From Vitrella brassicaformis (lineage: Eukaryota > Sar > Vitrellaceae), in contig CDMY01000770.1 of assembly GCA_001179505.1 (NCBI GenBank), positions 62,001-126,000 of the forward strand: 64,000 bases of DNA, written 5' to 3'. The stretch's first letter is position 1, and every line of letters begins with the position of its first letter. The translations under genes were made by a program, and so were the position numbers. Positions 10,899-21,591 of this stretch are shown here, piece by piece. Under the pieces are notes generated by a model. The model saw only the letters and a program-made list of their open reading frames with translations, was not told the DNA's origin and searched no databases.

Positions 10899-11773
10899 CC
10901 ATATGGCTGCAACGTCTGTCAATGTATGTGTGTAGGCTGGACGGATGTGTACCTTGAAGTAGAGTGCGCCTGTCCCGGCAGCCTCGAGCGATGCATACCG
11001 ATAAAGGGTGAAGAACATGGGCGTCAGGACCAACAACTGCACGCAACCAACACATCAACCGACCAACCACACACAGAGCGACGTCATACGTGGAATGGCT
11101 CACCCGTGCAGGTATGACAGTGTGGGCCCCTTCGGGCACTCTCCACGCGAGGAATGGCAGCAGGGCGCAGTTCATGGCGAGCCACCCGAACATTCCCTTG
11201 GTGTAGGTCGCACGCACCAGCGGACACACACGGTACAGATACGCCTGCACCAGCCGCTGCGGCGTGTCGCTGCCGTGGTACACTCGCACAAACGGACGAT
11301 GCTGCAGCGAAAGAAAACACGCAGACAGACAACTCATCCGTTCGTCCATCCATCCATCCGTCCATTGCACCGCCCTCCCTCCCTCGTGTTACGCTTGGGT
11401 CTGCAGCCGTGTACTGTGATTTTGCGCATGCGAGGTTCCTGAATGTCAGCTCGTGCGGGCTGGTCGTGGACAAGGCGGGATCGACGAGGTAGCGCTTCAG
11501 GTAGTCCTTAAAGACGTCACGGTCCTCTCTCGGGTAGAAGTACTCGTTGTATCTCCTCTCGCCCTCCTGCAGAAGCCGCCGCACCGAGCTGTCCTCCTCG
11601 ATGATGTTGTTGCGCACGGAAAAGAGCACCGGCACCTTGGCGAACTCGGGCAGACGGATGAAGTACAGATCTGCAGACAACGGCATACAACAAAGTGAAT
11701 CAATCAAATGGATAAATGAATCAATGAATGCATCGCCTCTTCGCGCGTGTGTTTGCTCACTGCATAGTGCCAT
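10435..11773 (-). CDS. Conserved-looking protein of unknown function
   Basis: This is a spliced gene on the minus strand. A tiny first exon (MALC) splices into LYFIRLPEFAKVPVLF. It continues through a charged stretch (ERRYNEYFYPREDRDVF, DYLKRYLVDPALS) and an exon with HRPFVRVYHGSDTPQRLVQ followed by a moderately hydrophobic part (GMFGWLAMNCALLPFLAW). Next come a hydrophobic exon (LLVLTPMFFTLYRYASLEAAG), an acidic exon (DEDDPDFVPDAIDLVD), and a final exon ending PNPFRT-stop at 10435-10437. The total is roughly 270 residues. Two hydrophobic segments suggest an organelle membrane protein, and the short N-terminus with no signal peptide would fit mitochondria; both points are guesses. Its last two exons are duplicated at 3055-3475. 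Its start is 134 bp from the divergent ATG at 11907. Confidence 0.55.
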
Positions 11774-11906
11774 TTCACTCCAACTATTGCGAGCTCAGAT
11801 GTGCGGAGCTTGGTTCGGCGAATCCGAAACAAACGTGGACGTGACCAATTGGACGTGACGGACAGCAACGTGCATCAGATTGTGAGATTTCTGTGTTGGT
11901 TGAAGC

Positions 11907-14150
11907 ATGCTTGTTGAGTTGCATTACCGCACGGGTTGGTCGAAGTGTCTGCTGCACTACTGCCCTTTCGGAGGATCATGGGAGGACGCAATCATGGAGG
12001 TGACGAGCAGAAACAGGACGGCCACGACACCATCTCGCATCAGCGTCTCATTGTGTCTGGTCTGCATGTGCATGTGCGTCTGTGTGGTGCAGGCAGACAA
12101 GCAGGGGTGGGTGAAGGCCCGTGTGGAGCTTAGTGGAGGCGGCATGGAATTCGTATTGCACAACGGACAAGGCGCATGGGACAACCCACCACCCTGGTGC
12201 ACAGAACCAACGCGCACCAGTCGAAGATACAACATTCTGTCTTGGCTCTCTGTGAACGTCTGCGTGCAGGTATGGCCACCCGAACTATCGGCTCGATCTG
12301 CCGTCCCCCCTTCCCCCGGCCCCTCTGAAAGTCACGGTGATGAATGGGCGCGTCTGTCTGCTCGACGGGCCTCGCGTGTTGGTGGCCACCGACCTTGACG
12401 GCACACTTGTGGGCCACGATGACTACCTCGAGGCATTCAAGGAGCACTGGACGGCCTACCACGCATGCAGAGGATCCATCCTGGTGAGGGCCACAGAGGC
12501 AAAGCACGTGCATGCATCAACGGGGAGATCATCCCTCGCTCTTTTTTCCGCTTCGGCAGGTGTATTCGACTGGCCGGAACTTGAAGGACTTTCTTCGCGT
12601 GGCGTGTGAGAAGAAGCTGCTTCGCCCCGACTATGTGGTGTGCGGCGTGGGGACTGAGATCTACACCTTTCCCGACTCGCTCCCGCCCGAGGTGGGCACC
12701 GCTCGGCTGCCGCAGCACCTGGCTGCTCTGGCGAGCAAACACCAGAAGGAGGGCAAGCCGCCACTGGAGGAATTCGACCGTAAGCACGATAGAAAGAAAG
12801 AAGAAGGAATACGTGTGGACGTGCATTCTGTCCTGTTCCTTGGTGTTGCCAGCCACTGTGCAGGATGGCGACATTTGCTATCCGTCGTGGTGTCAGTCGC
12901 GTGCTGGAGCTGTGTTCGATGAGGAGTGGCTGAGCAAGATGGTCGATGAATTTGACCGACCCGCCGTCATTGACGACATACACGTACGCACAGAGGGCAT
13001 GTCGGGGCGGGGCTATGGCAGCCATAATTTGCTTGGCTCGTTTCCTTCAGTCGAAGTTTTCCTGGCTGGATCCGAAGGGCAATCTGTATCATGACCCTTT
13101 CCGCGTGTCGGCCATGGCCAAGGCGGACGACGTCTACACTGACGGACACATTGACGTGAGAAACGAAGGGACATATCTGCTGTGTTGCATTTCATGCGTC
13201 CATGGATGTGATGTGTGGTGTATGCAGTCGTTGCGTCATCACTTCAAGGGCTGCCACATCATCGTCAGCGGCGGGGGCGAGTTCAGGTACTCAGACAGAC
13301 AGACTCACACAGACAGAGACGGGCCGTCTCTTCCTATCGCGTGTCGTTGGGATCTGTGCCATGTGGGTGTGTTGCAGGTATGTTGACGTGACGCCTCACT
13401 CGGCCGGCAAGCTGCGGTCGCTCCTCTACTTGATGGAGAAGCTGTCGTTCGGCCCTCGAGAGGTGCGCACGGCAAAAGCAGCACACATCAGCAGACACAT
13501 TGTATCGCTTCATGTGTGCAGACATTGGTGTGCGGCGATTCGGGCAATGACCTCTTTATGTTCCTGCACCCCGACATCCGCGGCTGCTGCGTCGCCAACT
13601 CACAGCCAGACATGATCGCATTCCTCAAGGTTGGCAGCACACAACAAAACGCATAGCCAGAGGGCAGCGAGCCACACACATCAGGGATGCATGCCTCCTC
13701 AACGTAGGGCGACGCCGAGGAGATGGCCAAGCACCCGCACCTGCAGAACCTGCACGCCCACCACCACGCCCCGCCGCCTCCCTCCAACCCGTCGGCGTCC
13801 ACCAAGGCCACACCCTCATCGAGCGTCCAAGGCGGCGCATCGCCCACCCACAACGACCCATCACTAGAGCCCGAGGCCGAGACCATGACTGAGGAGGACC
13901 GACGGGGGAACAATGCCGCGGCCGCCGAAGACGACACCGAGGAAGAGGACACGCCAGACCCACACAAGAAATCACAGCATGTACGTGTGTGCGGAGAATG
14001 GGGATGGGGCACGGAGGGATGGCGGCGTGTCCGTCTGTCTGTCGTATCAATCAGGTGTGTTTTGCGAGTCGCGATTGCGCTGGTGGCATCTTGGAGTCGC
14101 TGGTTCACCACGGATTCGACAAGGCCGAGAATGTCCGCTTTGCCTACTAG
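11907..14150 (+). CDS. Starch-binding (CBM25-like) and sucrose-phosphatase-like HAD fusion
   Basis: The N-terminal exons encode a carbohydrate-binding module of the CBM25/53 type: VELHYRTGWSKCLLHY, a GGSWED turn, GWVKARVELSGG, EFVLHNGQGAWDN, then YGHPNYRLDLP. It is followed by a HAD-superfamily hydrolase of the sucrose-6-phosphate phosphatase/Cof-like class. Motif I is VATDLDGTLVGHD, with the nucleophile and acid/base aspartates. The STGR motif follows shortly, the lysine-bearing PHSAGKLRSLLYL lies in the cap region, and motif IV is CGDSGNDLFMF. A low-complexity Ala/Pro/Thr and acidic insert (about 13710-13980) precedes a short C-terminal piece, SRDCAGGILESLVHHGFD, ending at the TAG at 14148-14150. 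There are about ten exons and no signal peptide. A plausible role is a cytosolic sugar-phosphate phosphatase held on storage starch. The exact substrate (sucrose-6-phosphate or another) cannot be settled by reading. Confidence 0.75.
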
Positions 14151-14167
14151 CCGAATGAATGCTGCCG

Positions 14168-14610
14168 TGGTGCGAATGTGTAGGCAGGCTGATGTGGCTG
14201 GTCCACGAGATTGTTGTGTGTAGAATCAGTGAGTAGGGAGGATGATAGTGCCTGCTGTGTGCTATTCAGTGAGGTGAGAGCATTCTTTTTGAGTGCGGCA
14301 GTTTTGATCTGACAGTCAGTGGACATGGCACGCCGAACTCACATCAAGACCAACATTAACATAAGGGAAATGACGACAACATAACCAAGAGCCGCCCCAA
14401 GACCACCACACATACACACAGGCTGTCCACACGTGCACACAATAGTATTCTAATTGGCGATTCCGATTCAGTAGACGCACACGTCACTATGGCACAATGA
14501 GATGACACAGCAGCCCGCCACAGTACCCAACTCACTCATACGCGTACACAGTGTGAGTGCCTCTTGGACACCCATATATATCGAATCGAGAACAAATACA
14601 CAGACACTAG
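14168..14610. repeat. Array duplication boundary segment, copy 1
   Basis: Non-coding sequence that is nearly identical to 20190-20643 apart from small indels. Shared landmarks are GTCCACGAGATTGTTGTG, GCATTCTTTTTGAGTGCGGC, ACATAAGGGAAATGACGAC and TGAGTGCCTCTTGGACAC. It starts just after the stop of the HAD gene and runs into the 3' flank of the Cys-repeat gene, so it marks the left end of the duplicated two-gene unit. Confidence 0.85.
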
Positions 14611-14658
14611 CCCTATCCTCAGACGTACCGATGGCTCGATGGCTGCACGCACGCATCA

Positions 14659-15157
14659 TCAGTTCAGTTGGCGCAGAGGGGCGTCGCGTGGTGCAGTGGC
14701 CTCAACACAGTTGGGATTGCAGTTGGCGAAACAGGCCGATGTAGTGCAGCTGGACGCCGACGTCACCCACACGCATAAGAAGACAGAGCCAGCAGCCAGC
14801 CAATTGGGGGATGAACTTAGACAGCCTACGAGCATTACTCACCTGCTGCAGCACGGCTGGAGGTGGCGCAGAAGAGCGTCATCGCCTGCATCCACCAATG
14901 GCCGAGAAAGGCACAGATAGTGGATTTCATGAGTTGCTCCTGTGTCGGCCGGCGTCGTGTTGACTCACCGCCATGGATGTCGAGCGTCTGCTGGCCGCTC
15001 GCTCCTCTCAGCACATTCCCGACACGGTCATTCTGCACCACATCACACTACAGCTGACTTCGCAGTGTCGGCCTTCCGCTCGTGTGTGTCTCACCTGTGC
15101 GAGTGAAGGCGTGGCCGGCATAGCCAACAGCATGCAGGCAAACCACAAGAGGCTCAT
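14659..15157 (-). CDS. Small secreted Cys-repeat protein, one repeat unit (array B)
   Basis: Four exons (15095-15157, 14969-15032, 14843-14885, 14659-14749) join in frame to 86 residues. Residues 1-21 form a signal peptide (MSLLWFACMLLAMPATPSLAQ). A short spacer with LRGASGQQTLDIHG precedes the repeat module: GDDALLRHLQPCCS, then SCTTSACFANCNPNC, then a second RDAPLRQL ending at the stop (14659-14661). The last exon junction falls inside a codon (AG|C), as in its paralogue at 20680-21386. It is divergent from the large secreted protein gene, whose ATG lies 134 bp away. No known family was recognised. The dense cysteine spacing suggests a small disulfide-rich extracellular protein. Confidence 0.68.
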
Positions 15158-15290
15158 CTCCGACCTCTGATCTCGTACGGGAAGGTAAATTCATGCCCCC
15201 TTCGCAACGGCAACGAGGAAGGCATCAGAAATGACCACGAGGCTCAGTCACTTGCCGGATGCACGATGGAGTGGTGGCTGATTGAATCGC
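15158..15290. promoter_or_regulatory. Divergent promoter region of array pair B
   Basis: 133 bp lie between the minus-strand ATG at 15157 and the plus-strand ATG at 15291. The stretch must carry both transcription starts or overlapping UTRs. No known element was recognised. Confidence 0.45.
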
Positions 15291-18200
15291 ATGTGGGGAG
15301 GCTGGCTGATTACAGTACGTGTAGCGGTCATCTTGCTGAGTCAATGGGAGGAAAGAAGGGCGCTGGCTCAGTTCACGACTGCCTGCCTCACGGGCAACAC
15401 CTTTGTTGAAGGCAGGTCAGAGGCCAACCGAAACTGTCTGCCACGTGAGGTGCACACGCGGTGTGATGCCGCGCCACGCTCCTTTCGCTGACTCATTCTG
15501 TTTTGTTTTCCTTCAGCTGTTGAACTGCTGCCGCCTGGGCTTCCAGGCAGTGACGAGCCACCTATGAGATGCGAGCCCAATGCGCTGCTTCCCATCGTCG
15601 ATGACCCCGAGCTCGGCAACTTCGGGCAGTGCCTCTACAATGACGCCGCCGAGGAGTGGCTGCGGATCCAACAAGAAATCGCTCTCAACGACGCGAACAG
15701 ATCGGACACGACGGGTGATGTGACAGCGTCGGGCGAGAACCAATCAATTCTCTGTGGCGAGCCGAGCGGCGTCAATCGCACAAACATCACTGACCTGGGC
15801 ACAGCGGCACTGGGAAGGTATGCACAGCCGATAGGTGATGATGTTCACTAACATTGTGTCTGCCTGTCTGTCAGTTGTCCATCCGATAAGCCCATTTGCG
15901 CGCGGACGAGTGAGTCCCGCTTCTGCTACTGCATCGAGGAGAGCGTGGGTCTGTTTGGCGAGGTGGCAGACGTCGCGCAAGGCGATGTCAACCTTGTCAA
16001 GGGTGTCGTTAGCGGTCAGCCATCGTCCCTGTGCCTCCCTCCTGAGCTGGATCCTTGCTTCAATTCCGTCAACCGCTTCGCTGTGCCGTTCGACTGTGCC
16101 GGCACTCTGCCCGTCGTCGAGAGAAGGGAAGACATTGGGCCAGATGCACGGCAGCAGAGCTTCAAGCCGAACGAGCCGCCCCCAATGCAACAAAATGCGA
16201 CGTTCGCCCAGCTGGTGCCCGGCACTTATCTGTTCGAAGACGTGCACACCGACGCCTACCTGCCAACCATCGAGAACGTGGGTACCAACGTGTCGAGCTG
16301 CATGAGGATTCAGGGCAAAAAGAACGACAGCAATGGGCTTGATGACTTCTTCCTGGACCTCTCATGCGACACGGCAGAGGGCGTCAGCGTGACCCTCCAG
16401 TTCACCTGTCCTCTTACCGGACTGTGTTCTAATCGCACCGAGAACAAACTCATGCCGGCCGTTGCAACGATCCAAGGAGTCATGGTTGTGGAGAAGGCCA
16501 GCAACCCGGCGTGCGAGGGAATTGAGGCGCAGATCGAGGTCACTTTGACTGGCTCGGTGGACGAGTCGGAGTCCCTCATTGCCCAACAATTTGACTACCA
16601 GGACCCGCAGCGGATTCTCATCATCGGCAACGAGACACAGGACGACCTCGTCATTGCACGGACTGTCGTCATACTATCACCTGCGGCGCACACGAGCCTC
16701 GGCGTCATGACATTTCCGGATGATGTGCCGGAGGGGTGTGATGTTTTACTCAACGAGCGGGTCTTTTCAGTGACTTCAGGAGAAACAAGAGCAGGCGGCG
16801 TCCTTGCGTTCGCCACGTCGGGCTATGGAAGAGACGTGTCGACGAGCGAAACCTTCCCCAAGGTACTTGATGATACATTTACACATACACGTGTGCCTGA
16901 ATTTGTCTTTGCATCCTCAGAACCCCTTGGAGGCCAGCGAGTTCGCCATAGCCAACCGAGAGGCGTTTCGGGAGTGCAGTGAGATCTGCGTTGAGGCGGC
17001 AGAGACCTACTGGGAACAGCAGGAGGATGGTCTTGCGGTGTCCAATCAGAAGGAGTCGGGATTCAGTCTGGGCGCAGACCCCGAACGTCAGCTGCTCGGC
17101 GAGAAAGTTCCGACGATTCACTTTCCCCTCTTCTGGCCCGAAGAATCGCCAGACCTGTCCTTCGGCAGCGTCTTGACCGGGGACTTCTTCTTCGTCGAGG
17201 AGGGGCGGCTGAACGACACTTTAGAAAATTGCAGCGTGACAGAGTCCATGCTCGACAACATACCCATTCCCGTGTCTGTCTCTTGCGCCGTCGGCACTGA
17301 TCCCATCGTGCCCTTCCGATCTTTTGAGCTCTTCAACGAGGAGACAGATGTGCAGCTCGACTTGGTGTTGAAGGGCCAATTGTCAAACCTTCAGGACAGA
17401 GAGGGTACATGTACTAGGCAGTCAGAACTTATCATCCAACATGTCCAATGTCTCTGTCTGTCTGTCTATCTGTCTGTCGGTATGTATGACAGTGCTCACA
17501 AATTGTCGCGGACCGAGATTGCAGACGTTTCCGTCCGGCTTTGGAGAGTTTGACGCGGCCTTTCTTGCAGAACTTGCCCGTACCGACATCGTTGGCGAAA
17601 TCACGGCCGTCGCTCTGGCGCCCAACGGGGGGGTTCTCGGAGAGGACACGTGCGTTGCAGCCCAACTAAGGCAATCAAGTAACTTCTCGTGCCGGCATGA
17701 CGGGAAGGATTTAAAAGGCGACCACAACGTCGTGGCAAGCGTCAAAGTGGTGAGAAGGGAAGGTGATGAAACGTCGGTGATATGCAAAGAAACAATAGCA
17801 AAACTCGACAACGATACGATAGCGGAAGACGACGTCACAGTCATTTGGGAACAGGAGTGCGAGATAGGATTTGAGTGCTGTAAGCTACAAGAAGAGGCGT
17901 CACTCGCCTGTCTGCTGTGTACATCCCTGTGGTTTTCTGTCTCAGTTGAGGCATGCCCCGATGCTGTTCTGTCTGCCCCACCCACAGCACAGCCGTCGAT
18001 ATACCGCATGACGGATATCCAGTTCAACAGCTCAGCTCTCGAAGACGGCGACGAACCACCACCTGTCGACCGCTGGTGTCTCCAACTAATAGCCGACACA
18101 GAGACTAAGACTTCTGCTACTGATAAATTCGCGCCCACAGACGAGTCGACGTATTACTTTAGCTGCGAAGGAGGGCTCGCTGATGTGCAAGTGAGGATCC

Positions 18201-19588
18201 GCTACGATCTGGACAGCTTGGATGGTCGCATAGCAGCAATCAATTATTCCAGCAACGATCAGCCGCAGGTGGGCTTTGCGAATGTTGATATCAAGGGGAC
18301 GGTGCGGCAAGTGTGGCCCGAGGAATGCAATGGCACATTGATGTTCGTGGAAGGTAGGTACGGACACAAGGCAGAAATCGCCCTCTCATAAGTTCCTTTG
18401 CTCCCCTGTGTGTTTGCTGTGTGTAGGGACGCTCATTGGTGGTGTTTCCTTCGATCCAGTGGGCAACGAGACCCCGGACCCTGGCAAAGAGAACACCACG
18501 AGGTTCGCACCTGCGATTGCGGACTTGGGGCCTGGTGGGAACCGCACAGGGATCCTTCTTCCGGAAACGTTTGTCACTTCAAGCGTACCGATCGGAAACA
18601 TGCAGTACGCCGTCCTGAATGCCAGCGATGAGTGTGACCAAAGTGCCGCCCAGAGGCTCACGTACAGGCGAGACGGCTTCACGGATCAGGGTGTTGGCTT
18701 CTTTTCTATGCCTGAATTAGAGGTAGGCACAAGCACACATACAATTGCGTCCCCCTCTGGTGCATTTGATGTTCAGATTAAGGACTCATGGGACTCAGAG
18801 GATAATGAAACCGTTCTAGAGCTCAACAGCTTCTTTAGAGTGACTGAGGAAGGAAGGAACATCTCGGAATTCACGTCGTCAATCGCAGGACGGCTGACAG
18901 AAGTGTGTGACATTGGGATTGAAGGTAAGTCAAGAGCACACATTCTCCGCCCTCGTCACGACACTCCAGTACCTGTCGTCTTCTCAGGGGTGCCAGCAGT
19001 GCAGATTCAGTGCCTTCCCCGTGAGCCCATCGTCGTTGATAGCATCGGTCTCTTCACCGAAACTGACGTCAACAACATCAACACCACCAACCTGACAATG
19101 ATCGAGGGCATCGACCTGACAAGGATCGGAGACATCGAGCTGAGGTGACGCGCAGATCTGACAACATTCCATGAAGACACATGTGTTAACTATGTTGCTG
19201 TTTGGCGTTTTTGCGTTGCGTCTCTGCCCTGCAGCACTATCGCGCGAGTGCTGATCAAAGATGGCGATGATGTCAATAGTACCCTCCGCCTCTCAGTCCC
19301 ATACAGCCTCGCATGTTCCGACAACGATATCGAGCGCATCAATCAAGAGACCGACGGGCGCGGCGGGTTTATCGTGCGGACCATTCCATTGACTGCCGAT
19401 GTGGCTCGGATTGACACTGGCGACCTCGTTTTGCGTGTGGAGCAGGATTGTCCTGTGCTTTTAATCTGCGGTACATCGGATGGAAGAAACAGAAGGGGAG
19501 GAGCTCCAAACAGCTTGCCGCCTGTGTGTTTCGATTGTCTCTTGCTGCAGAAGATGCTAAACCCACCCCTGGACCCATGCAGCCATGA
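15291..19588 (+). CDS. Large secreted Cys-rich protein, array member B
   Basis: This is a full-length paralogue of the gene at 4240 with the same exon plan. The signal peptide exon (MWGGWLITVRVAVILL...ALAQ) ends at 15444. The following exons keep CPSDKPICARTSESRFCYC, FAVPFDCAG, PGTYLFEDVHTDAYLP, SSCMRIQGKKND, SGYGRDVST, LTNCRGPRLQ, GFANVDIKGTVRQ and CNDIERINQETDGRGGF-type blocks. The N-terminal half is very close to member A, while the middle and C-terminal exons have drifted much further. The last exon (from about 19550) reads EDAKPTPGPMQP and stops at 19586-19588. The ectodomain has many N-linked glycosylation sequons, and no clear membrane span or anchor was seen. It forms a divergent pair with the Cys-repeat gene ending at 14659. 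Function is unknown. Confidence 0.72.
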
Positions 19589-20189
19589 GCAACTGAGAAT
19601 CGAGGTGATGTGAGTGTGTTATGGTGTGAAGTGCATTCGAGGCCCCCAATGGGTGGATACACCTCTGTTCAGCCGCACCTCCTGCTGCTACAAGGTCAGG
19701 AGACATCACGCGACAGATGCGAGACTTCTCTCATGTACGTTTTCCCAGATCTCTTCGTTCGTTGTCGGTGTCCCGCTGACCCATCTGCAATGACGGCGGG
19801 CTTATTTGTCTGCTTGTCACCTTTTTGTGCCTCTGCGGGGGCGGGTGCATGCCCTGTGATTTGTGCACATAAGAGGATAATCGTTTGACCCGCCGTTCTC
19901 TCGCTGCTGCTATACTGCAAGAGGTTTGCGGGGACGGCTATGTCAATTGATAGACAGCATTGCATCGCTTCGTGGTGTTGGGTCCGTCGATGGTTTTGTT
20001 ATGAGTGTCCACATGCAATTCAACTCAGATGACTCGTTTTCGAATTGGTGTCAACACACACACACACACACGTGCTTGCCATCCATCAATCGTATAGTGC
20101 CAATGAACAGTTTTCGAGTTGGAGCGTCTATGAATATACTCCATCATCATCTCCCACAACAAACACGAGCTATACCAGCCAACTAGCAC
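19589..20189. other. Spacer between array units, no supported gene
   Basis: This is the 3' flank of array member B. It contains a short CA tract (about 20053-20072) and no coding signal. The duplicated boundary segment begins at about 20190. Confidence 0.4.
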
Positions 20190-20643
20190 GTGGTGCGAAT
20201 GTAGGCAGGCTTATGTGGCTGGTCCACGAGATTGTTGTGTGTAGAATCAGTGAGTAGGGTGATTGTCCCTGCTGTGTGCCTGCCGTGTGCCATTCATGCG
20301 TATGTCAGTGAGGTGAGAGCATTCTTTTTGAGTGCGGCAGTTTTGGTCTGACAGCCAGTGGACATGGCACGCCGAATTCACACTGACACAAACATTAACA
20401 TAAGGGAAATGACGACAACATAACCAAGAGCCGCCCCAAGACCACCACACACACAGGCTGTCCACACATGCACACAATACGATGAAGGACGCGCAAGAAG
20501 TATTCTAATTGGCGATTCCGATTCAGCAGACGCACACGTCACTATGGCACAATGAGATGACACAGCAGCCCGCCATAGGGCCCGTACCCAGTATGAGTGC
20601 CTCTTGGACACGCAATCGAATCGAGAACAAATACACCGACACC
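20190..20643. repeat. Array duplication boundary segment, copy 2
   Basis: The partner of 14168-14610, in the same orientation, with small indels. It precedes the 3' end of the second Cys-repeat gene, as its partner precedes the first. The repeat unit is therefore boundary segment, Cys-repeat gene and large secreted gene. Confidence 0.85.
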
Positions 20644-20679
20644 TGGCCCGACCGTCGTACGACGTTTCCCCATCGGAGG

Positions 20680-21386
20680 TCAGTTGGCGCAGCCGGGGTT
20701 GCAACTAGCCCAACAACCCGATGAGGTGCAGCTGAAGGAGAGAGCCAGTCAGCCAGATGAGCCATGCACATACTGTGTCAGATACCAGTGGCGCTGACCT
20801 GCTGCAGCAGGGTGGAAGGCGGCGCAGAGGTGCATCGTCTGGGGCCTCGACACACCCGGGATTGCAATTTGCCCAACAAGACGGTGAGCTGCAGGAACTG
20901 CAGCACTGTAGGCGTCGCACAGGTGTGTCGTCGTGGGCACAGCCAGGGTTGCAGTTCGCAAAGCAGGAAGGCGTAGTGCAGCTGCAAAGATAGCACCACA
21001 GAAAAGCAGGCAGGTGAATAGAGAGGGGGCAATTCATCGATGGAAAAGTACCCGCTACAGCACTGCAGGCGGCGCAGAGGGGCGTCGTCGCCTGCACGAA
21101 GGAACGGCGAGGGAACGCACAGCATGACATCGTGTGAACAGATGGACGGAAGAGTGCTCGTGCGTCGTCGTGCGCGTGTGGCTGACCTTGGTGGACGTCG
21201 TTTGTCTGCTGGCCACTCAGTCGCCCCCGCAGCGCAGTCCCGCCAGACACCTCCTGAGCCAATGTGCACAACATACAGCTGACACACTGTGCCGCACGTG
21301 TGATTGCGTCCCTCCCTCACCTGTCCGAGTGCAGCACTCGTCAACACAACAGCCACAAAGAAGCAGGCACACCACATGAGCGTCAT
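20680..21386 (-). CDS. Small secreted Cys-repeat protein, three repeat units (array C)
   Basis: Five exons (21321-21386, 21187-21253, 21052-21091, 20799-20981, 20680-20731) join in frame to 135 residues. A 22-residue signal peptide (MTLMWCACFFVAVVL...ALGQ) and a spacer with LRGRLSGQQTNDVHQ are followed by three tandem units of about 30 residues. Each unit has the form DD.P.RRL..CC, then a C-rich loop, then C.ANCNPGC or CWASCNPGC. The final unit ends CNPGCAN-stop at 20680-20682. The introns between units sit at the same codon position (phase 2), and exon 20799-20981 carries a whole extra unit compared with the one-unit paralogue at 14659-15157. It is divergent from array member C. It is probably an extracellular disulfide-rich protein of a lineage-specific family. 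Confidence 0.72.
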
Positions 21387-21591
21387 GACGACAGAGAGGA
21401 GCGGTTCTACCAAAGCGAGCTCACGTACACCGCGTAAATTTCCACTCTGGCCGCAACGGAACTTGCTCGAGCTGTGACAGACGATGAGACGGAAGCCCAC
21501 AGGCACACACGAGCTCAAGTGCCTCGTGAGGGCCCGAGTTTGCTTCAGAAAGGGCAGGGCTGAATGACCAAGCGGACCAAGCATCGGTCGC
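21387..21591. promoter_or_regulatory. Divergent promoter region of array pair C
   Basis: 205 bp separate the ATG at 21386 (minus) from the ATG at 21592 (plus). The arrangement is the same as in pairs A and B. No known element is evident. Confidence 0.45.
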
